A stretch of 64,000 nucleotides of DNA from assembly GCA_019347675.1 (NCBI GenBank), contig JAHWKW010000002.1, positions 1 to 64,000 of the forward strand. The letters are read 5' to 3'. The notes under the pieces are model-generated. The model saw only the letters and a list, made by a program, of their open reading frames with translations. It did not search any database and was not told the DNA's origin. This DNA is from Actinomycetota bacterium (GTDB taxonomy: Bacteria; Actinomycetota; Nitriliruptoria; Nitriliruptorales; JAHWKO01). Shown one piece after another: positions 48,149 to 56,735 of the stretch; position 1 is the first letter of the stretch; every line of letters begins with the position of its first letter. Made by a program: the position numbers and the translations under genes.

Positions 48149-50597
48149 TGATGTCCGCCGCAGCGCCCTGGATCGGGGCGTTGAGCGCCATGCGCTCGGC
48201 CATGCTGCGACGGTTGTAGTTCGACGACAGCAGGTCCGGCAGGTACCGGCGCCGGCCGAAGATCGTGCTGGTGAAGCCGTCGCGGCGGGCGTGCAGCACC
48301 GCCTGGCGGAGGAACTCGCCGACCTTGGGGAACCGGCTCATGTAGGCGTCGACGATCTCCTGGGCCTCCTCGGGAGGGATGCCGATCTGCTGCGACAGGC
48401 CGTACGGGGTCAAGCCGTATGCAAGGCCGTAGTTGATCGCCTTCGCCCGGTCGCGCAGCGCCCCGTCGACCATCTCCAGGGGCAGGTCGAACACCTTGGC
48501 CGCGGTCGTGGCGTGGATGTCCTCCCCGGACGCGAACGCGTCCAGCAGCCCCTCGTCGCCCGACAGGTGGGCCATGATGCGCAGCTCGATCTGGGAGTAG
48601 TCGGCCACCAGCAGGTGGTCGTAGCCCTGGCCCGGCACGAACGCACGGCGGATCTCGCGCCCCTCCTCCCGCCGGACCGGGATGTTCTGCAGGTTGGGGT
48701 TCGACGAGGACAGACGCCCGGTGGCGGCGGTGACCTGCGACAAGGTGGTGTGCACCCGGCCGGTCTCGGGGTCGACCAGCGGCGGGAGCGCGTCCAGGTA
48801 GGTCGACACCAGCTTGGACAGCTCCCGCCACTCCAGGATCGGTTCGATGATCGGATGGGCGGTCACGATCGACTCGAGCGACGCCGCGTCGGTCGAGTAC
48901 CCGGTCTTGATCTTCTTCGTCCTGGGCAGACCCAGCTTGTCGAACAGGATCTCCTGCAGCTGCGGGGTGGACCCGACGTTGAAGCGCTCGCCCGCGAGGT
49001 CCCAGATCTCGTGCTCGAGCTGCTGGCAGCGGGTTGCCAGACGGTCGCGCAGCTCGGCGAGCACGTCGAGGTCCACGGCGATGCCGGTGCGCTCGACGCG
49101 GGCCAGGACCGGAGCCAGCGGCATCTCGATCGTGTCGTGCAGCTCCCGCTGGCCGCGGAGGTCCAACTCCTGCTCGAGATGTTCGGCGAGCTCGAGGGTG
49201 GCCAGAGCACGTAGCGCGCGGTCGCGCCACGCGGTCGCGCCGTCTTCGACGTCGAAGGCGAGCTGGTCGCCTTCCGTGGCCTCATCGACCGTGATGGTGC
49301 GGTTGAGATGCTGGAGCGCCAGCCGGTCCAGGTCGAACGACCGCTGATCCGGGCTGACCAGGTACGCCGCGAGCATCGTGTCGAGCGTCACCCCGGTCAC
49401 GTGCCAGTCACGTGAGCGCGTCGCGTGGTGAAGGAGCTTGACGTCGTGCACGACCTTCGGCAGGGACGGGTCGGCCAGCGCCCGCGCGAACGCCTCCAGG
49501 TCCTCTCGCGCCAGGTCACCGAACGAGCACGCCACCGGGTCGCTGCCGGGCGCCGCGAGGCCGGCAGCCGTCCACCGCGGCTTCGGCACGGCACCGCCGG
49601 TCACCGGCGCGACAGCGAGTGGGGGGCGGATGTCCTCCAGCCAGCGACGGAGCTCGCCGCTGCCCAACCGGCGTGGCTGGCGTTCGAACCCGACGGCGTC
49701 CTCCTCCTGCTGCGCGCCGAGCACCTCCGACTGCAGGCGCTCCCACAGCGAGGTGAACTCCAGCGTCGCGAACAGGCGCTGCACCTTCTCGGGGACCGGG
49801 CGTCCCATGCGCAGCGTCGCCAGGTCCACGGCGACGTCGACGTCACGCCGCAGCCGCATCAGCATCCGGTTGACGAAGACCTGATCCTTGTGTTCGGCGA
49901 GGTTCTGGGGGAGCTTCTTCCCTCCGACCTCGTCGAGGTGGTCGTAGACGCCTTCCAGGTCGCCGTACCTGGAGATCAGCTTGGCGGCGGTCTTCTCCCC
50001 CACCCCGGGGACGCCGGGCAGGTTGTCGGAGGTGTCCCCCCGCAGCGCCGCGTAGTCGGGGTAGCGCTCGGGCGTGATGCCGTACCGGTCCTCGACCGCC
50101 TCGGGGGTCATCTCGGCCGTCTCGGTGATGCCGCGCAGCGTGTACAGGATCGTGACCCCGTCGCCGACGAGCTGCATCGCGTCGCGGTCGCCCGTGACGA
50201 CCATCACGCGGTGGCCTTCCTGCACCGCTCGGTCCGCCAGCGTGGCGATCACGTCGTCGGCTTCGACCCCGGGGACCTCGACCACCGGGATCTCGAGCGC
50301 CTCGAGGACCTCGTGGATCAGGTCCAGCTGCGTGCGGAACTCGTCGGGGGTCTCGGCGCGCCCCGCCTTGTAGTCGGGGTAGGCGTCGGTCCGGGCGACG
50401 TCACGGCCCTTGTCGAAGCACACCACGATCCCGTCGGGCCGGTGGTCGGCGATCATCTTGATCAGCATGCTCGTGAAGCCGTACACGGCGTTGGTGAGCT
50501 GCCCGGTCTTGGTCCGCAGGCTGTCGGGGAGGGCGAAGAACGCCCGGAAGGCGAGGCTGTGGCCGTCGAGGAGGAGCAACGTCTGGCGGTCGGGCAC
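47922..50597 (-). CDS. polA: DNA polymerase I
   Basis: Fills repair gaps and removes RNA primers. The 891 residues contain an N-terminal 5' nuclease (LLLLDGHSLAFRAFFALP, VEADDVIATLA, GDTSDNLPGVPGVGEKTA). The middle 3' exonuclease-like domain lacks the DxE proofreading motif and is probably inactive. The C-terminal polymerase has motif A DYSQIELRIMAHLSGD, motif B RAKAINYGLAYG and motif C QVHDELVFEV. Tyr occupies the position of E. coli Phe762, as I recall for mycobacterial Pol I, a residue known to ease dideoxynucleotide use. The GTG follows AGGA by 7 bases. Divergent from the CnoX-like gene. Confidence 0.97.
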   Translation of the reverse strand: MPDRQTLLLLDGHSLAFRAFFALPDSLRTKTGQLTNAVYGFTSMLIKMIADHRPDGIVVCFDKGRDVARTDAYPDYKAGRAETPDEFRTQLDLIHEVLEALEIPVVEVPGVEADDVIATLADRAVQEGHRVMVVTGDRDAMQLVGDGVTILYTLRGITETAEMTPEAVEDRYGITPERYPDYAALRGDTSDNLPGVPGVGEKTAAKLISRYGDLEGVYDHLDEVGGKKLPQNLAEHKDQVFVNRMLMRLRRDVDVAVDLATLRMGRPVPEKVQRLFATLEFTSLWERLQSEVLGAQQEEDAVGFERQPRRLGSGELRRWLEDIRPPLAVAPVTGGAVPKPRWTAAGLAAPGSDPVACSFGDLAREDLEAFARALADPSLPKVVHDVKLLHHATRSRDWHVTGVTLDTMLAAYLVSPDQRSFDLDRLALQHLNRTITVDEATEGDQLAFDVEDGATAWRDRALRALATLELAEHLEQELDLRGQRELHDTIEMPLAPVLARVERTGIAVDLDVLAELRDRLATRCQQLEHEIWDLAGERFNVGSTPQLQEILFDKLGLPRTKKIKTGYSTDAASLESIVTAHPIIEPILEWRELSKLVSTYLDALPPLVDPETGRVHTTLSQVTAATGRLSSSNPNLQNIPVRREEGREIRRAFVPGQGYDHLLVADYSQIELRIMAHLSGDEGLLDAFASGEDIHATTAAKVFDLPLEMVDGALRDRAKAINYGLAYGLTPYGLSQQIGIPPEEAQEIVDAYMSRFPKVGEFLRQAVLHARRDGFTSTIFGRRRYLPDLLSSNYNRRSMAERMALNAPIQGAAADIIKLAMARVQEALDRAGLATQLLLQVHDELVFEVANDELREARDLVVAEMCGVAELRVPLEVDTAWGPTWFDAQKH

Positions 50598-50639
50598 GCG
50601 CGATCCTGGTGGGACGCATTGGGAACCGGAGCGGGGTGG

Positions 50640-50649
50640 AGCGTACCTT
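50640..50649. promoter_or_regulatory. Overlapping divergent -10 elements, polA and cnoX-like gene
   Basis: AGCGTACCTT holds TACGCT for the minus strand (50645-50640, about 42 bases before polA) and TACCTT for the plus strand (50644-50649, 26 bases before the thioredoxin gene). This is the same back-to-back arrangement as at 27088-27097. Confidence 0.4.
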
Positions 50650-50675
50650 CGCAGGGGCGCGGACCCGGAGGTCGC

Positions 50676-51503
50676 ATGGCGGAACAGCAGGTCGTGATCG
50701 ACGTCGACGAACACGACTTCCAACGGGACGTGGTCGAGCGCTCGCACGACGTCCCCGTCGTCGTCGACTTCTGGGCGGCGTGGTGCGGACCGTGCCGGAC
50801 GCTCGGGCCGCTCCTCGAGCGCGCCGTGACCGCCCGCGGCGGTGACGTGGTCCTCGCCAAGGTCGACGTCGACCGCAACCAGCGGCTGGCATCGATGTTC
50901 TCGGTCCGGGGGATCCCGGCCGTGAAGGCGTTCCGCGCCGGGGCGGTCGTCGCCGAGTTCGTCGGGGCGCAGCCGCCCCAGGCGATCGAGGCGTTCCTCG
51001 ACCGGCTGGTGCCCTCGGCCGCCGATCAGCTGGTCGAGCGAGCAGCCCAGCAGCACGGCGACGAAGCCGAGGCGACACTGCGCCAGGCCCTTCAGATCGA
51101 ACACGGTCACCGCGACGCCGCGGTGGCGCTCGCTCGGCTGCTCGTCGAGCGCGACCCGGACGCTGCCCTGGATCTGGTCGCCCCGCACCGACCGGACCCG
51201 GCGGCGGAGCAGGTCGCCGCCCGGGCGGAACTCGCCCAGGTCGGTGGCGACAGCATCGATGACCTCCGCGCACGGGTCGCGGCAGACCCCGACGACGGTG
51301 GTGCCCGCCTGGCGTTGGGCCGGGCTTTGGCCGCCCGCAGCGAGCACGACGAGGCGATCGAGGAGTTGCTCGCCGCGGTCGACGCGGGCAGCGGGGTCCG
51401 CGAGGAAGCCCGCGAACAACTCGTGGCGCTGTTCACGATGCTGGGTCAGCAGGATCCGCGCGTCGCGGCAGCCCGGAAGCGCCTGTCGCGCGCGCTGTTC
51501 TGA
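50676..51503 (+). CDS. Thioredoxin-TPR co-chaperone, CnoX/YbbN-like
   Basis: A 275-residue protein joining a thioredoxin domain (residues 1-110) to TPR-like helices. The redox motif WCGPC is at 36-40 and the cis-Pro in RGIPAVKAF near 80. The C-terminal repeats are Ala/Glu/Arg-rich (ARLLVERDPDAALDLV; ALGRALAARSEHDEAIEELL). E. coli CnoX protects proteins from oxidation by hypochlorous acid and hands them to chaperones; it lacks the second active Cys, whereas both cysteines are kept here, so this one may also act as an oxidoreductase. GGAGG lies 6 bases before the ATG. Confidence 0.88.
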   Translation: MAEQQVVIDVDEHDFQRDVVERSHDVPVVVDFWAAWCGPCRTLGPLLERAVTARGGDVVLAKVDVDRNQRLASMFSVRGIPAVKAFRAGAVVAEFVGAQPPQAIEAFLDRLVPSAADQLVERAAQQHGDEAEATLRQALQIEHGHRDAAVALARLLVERDPDAALDLVAPHRPDPAAEQVAARAELAQVGGDSIDDLRARVAADPDDGGARLALGRALAARSEHDEAIEELLAAVDAGSGVREEAREQLVALFTMLGQQDPRVAAARKRLSRALF

Positions 51504-51513
51504 CCCTCGCCGA

Positions 51514-52278
51514 TCAACGCTCCAGGACCACCGACAGGAACCGGCGGGTGCGTTGTTGATCCGGGGCCTCGAACACGCGCGACGGCGGGCCCTGTTCGAC
51601 GATGACACCGTCCGCCATGAACACGACCCGGTCGGCGACGCGGCGGGCGAAGCCCATCTCGTGCGACACGACCATCATCGTCATGCCCTCGTCCGCCAAC
51701 GTGCGCATCACGTCGAGCACCTCCCCGACCAGCTCGGGGTCGAGGGCGCTCGTGACCTCGTCGAACAGCATCATGCCCGGATCCATGCACAGCGCCCGCG
51801 CGATCGCCACGCGCTGCTTCTGACCGCCCGACAGGCGGACCGGGTAGTCGTCGGCCTTCTCGGCCAGGCCGACCCGGTCGAGCATGTCGCGGCCCACCTG
51901 GTTCGCCTCACGCTTGGACCGTTTCAGGACCCGCCGCTGCGCGATCGTGAGGTTGCCCATCACCGTGAGGTGCGGGAAGAGGTTGAACTGCTGGAACACC
52001 ATCCCGATCTTGCGGCGGACCAGATCCACGTCGACGTCGGGATCGGTGATGTCGGTCCCCTCGATGATGATCCGCCCGGACGTGGGTTCCTCGAGCCGGT
52101 TCACGCAGCGCAGCAGGGTCGACTTCCCCGAACCCGACGGCCCGATGACGCAGACGACCTCGCCGTGCTCGACGTGGAAGTCGATGCCGCGCAGCACCTC
52201 GAGATCACCGAACCGCTTGTGCAGATCGATGATGTCGATGGCGTGCTCCGCCTGGCCGGCGTTCGCGAACGTGGCCAT
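51514..52278 (-). CDS. Polar amino-acid ABC transporter ATP-binding protein
   Basis: A 254-residue GlnQ/HisP-type ATPase. Walker [21 protein letters not shown], signature [15 protein letters not shown], Walker [15 protein letters not shown] and switch [10 protein letters not shown] are intact. It powers import of glutamine, glutamate or a similar polar amino acid through the neighbouring permease. It overlaps the permease gene by one base in ATGA style and ends 10 bases from the convergent CnoX-like gene. Confidence 0.93.
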   Translation of the reverse strand: MATFANAGQAEHAIDIIDLHKRFGDLEVLRGIDFHVEHGEVVCVIGPSGSGKSTLLRCVNRLEEPTSGRIIIEGTDITDPDVDVDLVRRKIGMVFQQFNLFPHLTVMGNLTIAQRRVLKRSKREANQVGRDMLDRVGLAEKADDYPVRLSGGQKQRVAIARALCMDPGMMLFDEVTSALDPELVGEVLDVMRTLADEGMTMMVVSHEMGFARRVADRVVFMADGVIVEQGPPSRVFEAPDQQRTRRFLSVVLER

Positions 52279-53060
52279 CAGCGCGCCCTCCTCGCCCGGC
52301 GTTCCAGCAGCGCGACGAGCCGGGTCATCGGGATGGTGATCGCGAGGTAGACCAGGCCGACGACGATCAGCGGCGTCGGGCTCGCTCGCAGGTTCAGCAC
52401 GTCACGCCCGAACTTGGTCAGCTCCTCCATGCCCTGCCGGGTCCCGATCACGAACAGCAGGGACGTGTCCTTCAGCAGCAGGACGAGCTCGTTGGTCATC
52501 GGGGGGATGATGATCCTGAAGGCCTGGGGCACCACGATCGACGCCATGGCGCGCGAGTAACGCATCCCCAGTGACCGTGCCGCCTCCATCTGCGCGCGAG
52601 GAACCGCCTCGATGCCGGCGCGGATGGTCTCCGCCATGTACGCGGCCGCAACCAGTCCCAGCCCGACCGTTCCGGGGCCGTATCGGCCCGGGATGCTGAA
52701 CCCCAGCCCGATCGGGATCCCGAACCCGATCAGGAAGATGGTCAGAAGCGCGGGGAGCCCGCGGAAGACCTCGATGTAGACGGCCGCGAACCAGCGGTAC
52801 GGACGGATGGTCGACAGCCGCATCAGGGCGAGGATCAGGCCGAGGATCAGCCCGAAGCTGAACGACAGGACGGTGAAGATCAGGGTGTTGCGGGCCGCGA
52901 CCGTCACGACGCGGGGGAACATGTCTGCGGCGATCTGGAGGTTGAAGAAGCGATTCTGCAGCCGCGCCCAATCCGCGTTCACCCCGACGTAGACGACGGC
53001 GACGGCGAACAGCGTGTAGAACACCACCCGGACGAGACGGACCTGGGTCCGTCGCTGCAC
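52278..53060 (-). CDS. Polar amino-acid ABC transporter permease
   Basis: A 260-residue HisMQ-type permease with an extra N-terminal helix and about five core helices. [21 protein letters not shown] is the family's conserved entry, and the EAA coupling motif reads [14 protein letters not shown]. Only one permease gene is present, so the channel is probably a homodimer. GTG 53060 follows GAGG by 7 bases. It is 72 bases downstream of the binding-protein gene. Confidence 0.92.
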   Translation of the reverse strand: MQRRTQVRLVRVVFYTLFAVAVVYVGVNADWARLQNRFFNLQIAADMFPRVVTVAARNTLIFTVLSFSFGLILGLILALMRLSTIRPYRWFAAVYIEVFRGLPALLTIFLIGFGIPIGLGFSIPGRYGPGTVGLGLVAAAYMAETIRAGIEAVPRAQMEAARSLGMRYSRAMASIVVPQAFRIIIPPMTNELVLLLKDTSLLFVIGTRQGMEELTKFGRDVLNLRASPTPLIVVGLVYLAITIPMTRLVALLERRARRAR

Positions 53061-53132
53061 GTGGGGCCTCCTCGAACGGCGAGGGGACCCTAACGGGCCC
53101 CCTCACACAGTTGGTGCCGCTGACCGCGGCGC

Positions 53133-53981
53133 CTACAGCAGGTCGTCGGGCGGATCCTCCCCGAAGTAGCGCCGGTGGATCTCGGCGAACTCGTTGTCGC
53201 CCTCGAGATCGTGCAGGACCTCGTTGATCGCGTCGCGCAGTTCGGTGTCGCCTTCCGCCACCGCGAACCCGTACTGCTCACCGGTGGCGAACCGCTCGAC
53301 GACCACCACCGACTCGTCCTGCGTGGCCTGGTAGGCGTTCACCGGGAAGTCCTGCAGGATCGCGTCGATCTCACCGGCTGTCAGGGCGGTGAACAGCGCG
53401 CCGGCGTCCTCGTACGTCGTGATGGTCGCGCCCTCCGGTTTGTTCTCTTGCGCGTATTCCTCGCCGGTCGTGGCGGACTGCACGCCGATGGACTGACCGG
53501 CGAGGTCCTGCAGCGACGCATGCGTTTCGCGGTCATCGGTGCGGACCAGCAACGATTGGTCGGCGTTGAAGTACGGGTCGGTGAAGTCGAGGTTCTCGTC
53601 GCGCTCGGCGGTGATCGTGATCGCCGACGCGGCCACATCGCACTGGTCGGCCGCCATCGCGGTCCCGCTCCTGATCGCGTCGAAGCTGGTCACCACGACC
53701 TCGAGCTGCAGGCCGAGGCGGTCGGAGGAGGCCCGCATCAGGTCGATGTCGTACCCGGTGTACTCGCCGGGTCGCTCGGGGTCTTCGAACTCGAACGGCG
53801 CGTAGGGGATGTCGGAGCAGACCGTGAGCACGCCTTCGTTGACGAGGTCGAACGCCGGCGCGGTCCCCGGCGTCCCGGCCGGGCCCGGGGTGGCGGTGGT
53901 GTCTCCGTCGCCGCAGGCGGCGACGCTGAGAGCGACGGTGGCGGCCAGCGCCACGGTGCGCAGGCTGATCGGGACGCGCAT
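53133..53981 (-). CDS. Polar amino-acid ABC transporter substrate-binding lipoprotein
   Basis: A 282-residue family 3 solute-binding protein. The signal peptide ends in the lipobox VAAC near residue 23. GVLTVCSDIPYAPFEFED, GYDIDLMRASSDRLGL and FDAIRSGTAMAADQCD form the first lobe and its ligand site; QSIGVQSATTGEEYA is the hinge-side motif. It captures a polar amino acid outside the cell for the permease encoded next. GGAGG precedes the ATG. First gene of the operon. Confidence 0.93.
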   Translation of the reverse strand: MRVPISLRTVALAATVALSVAACGDGDTTATPGPAGTPGTAPAFDLVNEGVLTVCSDIPYAPFEFEDPERPGEYTGYDIDLMRASSDRLGLQLEVVVTSFDAIRSGTAMAADQCDVAASAITITAERDENLDFTDPYFNADQSLLVRTDDRETHASLQDLAGQSIGVQSATTGEEYAQENKPEGATITTYEDAGALFTALTAGEIDAILQDFPVNAYQATQDESVVVVERFATGEQYGFAVAEGDTELRDAINEVLHDLEGDNEFAEIHRRYFGEDPPDDLL

Positions 53982-54010
53982 GGCTCCTCCGGGTCGGTTC
54001 GGCGAGGTCG

Positions 54011-54038
54011 AGCGTAGAACCGGGGCACCCCAGGTCTA
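54011..54038 (-). promoter_or_regulatory. Probable promoter of the amino-acid ABC operon
   Basis: On the minus strand, TAGACC (54038-54033) and TACGCT (54016-54011) are separated by 16 bases, fitting a -35/-10 pair about 30 bases upstream of the binding-protein start. Confidence 0.45.
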
Positions 54039-54083
54039 CGACCCCGGTAGGACCTCGCGAGGAACGCCCCCCGCGCCGGGTCC

Positions 54084-54731
54084 TCAGCCGGAGGGACGAT
54101 CGTCACCGCGCAACTCGTCGATGATCTGCTCGGCAACGGCGCGCATGGTCAGGCGCCGTTCCATCGCCTGGCGCTGCATCCAGCGGAACGCCTCGGCCTC
54201 GGTCATGCCCTGCGACTCCTGCAGCATCCCCTTGGCGCGCTCCACGAGCTTGCGGGCCTCCAGACGAGCCTCGAGGTCGTCGACCTGAGACTCCAGCCCG
54301 GACATCTCCCGGAAGCGCCCCGCGGCGATCTCGACGGCCGGTAGCAGGTCGTGCTTCTGGAACGGTTTGACGAGGTACGCCATCGCGCCAGCGCGGCGAG
54401 CCTTCTCGACCAGGTCACGCTGGCTGAAGGCGGTGAGGATGAGCACCGCAGCGAGCCGCTCCCGGGCGATCTCCTCGGCGGCCTGGATCCCGTCCATGAC
54501 CGGCATCTTGATGTCGAGGATGACCAGCTCCGGTCGGAGCTCGCGGGTCAGGCGGACCGCCGAGGCGCCGTCCGCCACCTCGGCGACGACCTCGAACCCC
54601 TCCTCCTCGAGCATCTCCTTGAGGTCCAGGCGGATCAGCGCCTCGTCCTCAGCGATCAGGACCCGCGTCGGGAGCCTGTCGTCCGGGGCCTGCCCGCCTG
54701 GCGTCCCCGCCCGCGCGGCGTCCTCGGTCAC
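54084..54731 (-). CDS. pdtaR: ANTAR-domain response regulator, PdtaR-like
   Basis: A 215-residue two-domain regulator. The receiver domain (about residues 22-140) has the acidic pocket AEDE, phospho-acceptor Asp73 in VILDIKMPVMDG, Thr in LILTAFS and Lys in YLVKPFQ. The C-terminal ANTAR domain (about 150-205, KGMLQESQGMTEAEAFRWMQ) binds RNA and prevents transcription termination. The layout and the neighbourhood near polA match mycobacterial PdtaR, the partner of the sensor kinase PdtaS, which is not in this window. GTG 54731 is preceded by GGAGGGG and overlaps the upstream gene stop. Confidence 0.9.
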   Translation of the reverse strand: MTEDAARAGTPGGQAPDDRLPTRVLIAEDEALIRLDLKEMLEEEGFEVVAEVADGASAVRLTRELRPELVILDIKMPVMDGIQAAEEIARERLAAVLILTAFSQRDLVEKARRAGAMAYLVKPFQKHDLLPAVEIAAGRFREMSGLESQVDDLEARLEARKLVERAKGMLQESQGMTEAEAFRWMQRQAMERRLTMRAVAEQIIDELRGDDRPSG

Positions 54732-55000
54732 CTGGTCCCCTCCAGCTCGAGCAGGCGGTCGAGGAGGCGGTCCCGCTCGGCGGCCAGCTCGGCAGCCTCG
54801 GCGCGGGTCTCGTCGAGCAGCCGCACGTGCCGGTCGTGGTCCGTCTTCGCCTCGCGCCACTCGCGGTCGGCCAGCGGCGTCTGCGCGACGAGCTTCCGCG
54901 TCTCGGCGTCCTCGGCGAGTTCCCGCAGGTACGCGACCTGCTCCTCGAGCACCCGCAGGTTCGCCCGCGTACGGCGGAGACGCTCGTGGACGTTCGCCAA
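54728..55000 (-). CDS. Small coiled-coil protein
   Basis: A 90-residue, highly charged, almost entirely helical protein with heptad-like spacing (RANLRVLEEQVAYLRELAED; AAELAAERDRLLDRLLELE). The likely start is the TTG at 55000; no ATG or GTG lies in frame before the upstream stop. It overlaps the ANTAR regulator gene (GTGA), suggesting a linked role, but no family is recognised. Confidence 0.6.
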   Translation of the reverse strand: MANVHERLRRTRANLRVLEEQVAYLRELAEDAETRKLVAQTPLADREWREAKTDHDRHVRLLDETRAEAAELAAERDRLLDRLLELEGTR

Positions 55001-55112
55001 CCGCTCGCGGAGCTTGGTCGCATCGCGTGCGGTGCCCGTGGCGCTACTCCCCGAGTGTCACGCGAGCTCGATGGACAGCCCTCGCCCCGCGGGAGCGTAG
55101 CCGTCGCCGACC

Positions 55113-55140
55113 CGAGCGCGAAACAAACCTCGAGCGCGAA
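55113..55140. repeat. 10-bp direct repeat next to the CAA tRNA
   Basis: CGAGCGCGAA occurs at 55113-55122 and 55131-55140, ending one base before the 3' end of the tRNA gene. Function unknown. Confidence 0.6.
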
Positions 55141-55141
55141 G

Positions 55142-55215
55142 TACCCCGGGTGGGATTCGAACCCACACTGACACGCTCTTGAGGCGCGTGGCTCTGCCGA
55201 TTGGCCTACCGGGGC
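55142..55215 (-). tRNA. tRNA with anticodon CAA (Leu), short variable loop
   Basis: A full cloverleaf can be drawn: acceptor GCCCCGG/CCGGGGT with a G-U closing pair, anticodon stem CGCGC/GCGTG around loop CTCAAGA (anticodon CAA, reads UUG), T-arm GTGGG-TTCGAAT-CCCAC and discriminator A. The D-arm (3-bp stem GGC/GCC, 11-base loop ending GGCAGA) is of the leucine type. The variable region is only 5 bases (TCAGT), whereas leucine tRNAs normally have a long arm. Structure and anticodon are clear; the amino-acid identity rests on the anticodon, D-arm and discriminator. Confidence 0.85.
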
Positions 55216-55349
55216 ACGCCACGAGGATACGGCCTCGCACCCGCCGAGCCACGTGGGGGGTGCTAGGTTCCCGACCCGCCGCCGGGGAGGACGGGGCCAC
55301 GGCGGCAACATGGGAGGTCCCCGTCGTCGCGGACGGTGATGGGTCGACC

Positions 55350-56735
55350 ATGGTGATCACACCGACGAGGCTGCGTGCGGTGTTCGCCGCGTCCGGCCTC
55401 GTCCTCGGATTGTGGCTCACCGGCGTCCAACCGCCCGGGGCCGAGCCAGACCAGGCGTCGAGCGCGGCGACACCCGCCACCCCACCGATCGTGGCGACGG
55501 ACAGCGAGGAGACGACCGACCCAGCACGGGCAGCGCCCACCGACCCGACCGACGACGCTCCCGCGGCGCAGCTCGCGGCGGCACCCGCGGTCGACCTCAC
55601 CCCCGAGCTCCTCGGCCGTACCCGTGCGGAGCTGCGGACCTTCCCCGCGGAGTGGCCGATCGTGCGGGGGGTGTACTCGACGATGTGGAGCTTCGCCGGG
55701 GAGCGGTGGAACGACCTGATGGACCTGATCCGCACAACCGAGATCAACGCGATCGTCATCGACGTCAAGGATGACAACGGCATGATCGCGTGGAAGGACT
55801 CCCGCGTCGCGATCGCGCACGAGTCCGGCGCGGACAGCCACTCGGGCCAGTCCAAAGCGCGTGCGGCTTCGCGGATCCGCCAGCTGCGTCACGCCGGCGG
55901 CTACCCGATCGCCCGGATCGTGTGCTTCAAGGACCCGATCGTGGCGGCGGCGAAGCCCGAGCTGGCGATCAAGGCCGCCGGTGGGGGCGTGTGGCGCGAC
56001 CGCAAGGGCATGGCGTGGCTGGACGCCAACAAGAAGGAGGCGTGGGACTACATCGTCGATCTCGGCCGTGAGGCCGCACGGATGGGCTTCCTCGAGATCC
56101 AGTTCGACTACGTGCGCTTCCCCACCGACGGGAACGTCGCCTCAGCCGTGTACGACGACGGCAAGACGGTCGACCCCGCCGCGATCCGGGCGTTCCTCGC
56201 CTACGCCCGGGAGCAGCTGCACGCCGAGGGGGTGCGGATCAGCGCCGACATCTTCGGGCTGACCACGTACAAGCAGGAGGGTTCCGGCGACGGTGACGGC
56301 ACCGGGCAGCTCTTCGAGGACGTGATCAGCGAGGTGGATCACGTCTCACCGATGGTGTACCCGTCGCACTACTACCCCGGGAACTACGGCCTGGCCCGAC
56401 CGGAGGCGCACCCCTACGAGGTCGTGGTCAACGCCATGCGCGAGGCTCAGGAACGTGTCACCGGCTACCGGGCCAAGGTCCGCCCGTGGCTGGAGGACTT
56501 CTCCCTGACCGTCCCGCACCACCCAGGCCGGGTCAGCGATCAGCTCCGTGCGACCTACGACAACGGCATCGAGTCGTGGCTGCTGTGGAACGCGCGGAAC
56601 CGCTACAGCCGTGAGGCGCTGGCCCCCGTCCTGCGGCCCCGCGCGGTCCAAGCCCCACCGGAGCCTGCCGCGGAGGAGCCACCCGCGGAGACACCCACGC
56701 CGTTCGTGATGCTCCGCGGAGGACACATCGAATGA
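55350..56735 (+). CDS. DUF4015 putative glycoside hydrolase, secreted
   Basis: About 461 residues. A hydrophobic N-terminus (VFAASGLVLGLWLTGV) is a likely signal peptide or anchor, followed by an Ala/Thr/Pro-rich linker. The catalytic-type domain shows NAIVIDVKDDNG, ARIVCFKDP, LEIQFDYVRFPTDG, ADIFGLTT and VSPMVYPSHY, all hallmarks of DUF4015, a TIM-barrel family related to glycoside hydrolases. It probably acts on envelope polysaccharide outside the cell. The ATG at 55350 was chosen because the signal peptide begins there; the frame is open upstream. It overlaps the next gene by 4 bases (ATGA). Confidence 0.8.
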   Translation: MVITPTRLRAVFAASGLVLGLWLTGVQPPGAEPDQASSAATPATPPIVATDSEETTDPARAAPTDPTDDAPAAQLAAAPAVDLTPELLGRTRAELRTFPAEWPIVRGVYSTMWSFAGERWNDLMDLIRTTEINAIVIDVKDDNGMIAWKDSRVAIAHESGADSHSGQSKARAASRIRQLRHAGGYPIARIVCFKDPIVAAAKPELAIKAAGGGVWRDRKGMAWLDANKKEAWDYIVDLGREAARMGFLEIQFDYVRFPTDGNVASAVYDDGKTVDPAAIRAFLAYAREQLHAEGVRISADIFGLTTYKQEGSGDGDGTGQLFEDVISEVDHVSPMVYPSHYYPGNYGLARPEAHPYEVVVNAMREAQERVTGYRAKVRPWLEDFSLTVPHHPGRVSDQLRATYDNGIESWLLWNARNRYSREALAPVLRPRAVQAPPEPAAEEPPAETPTPFVMLRGGHIE

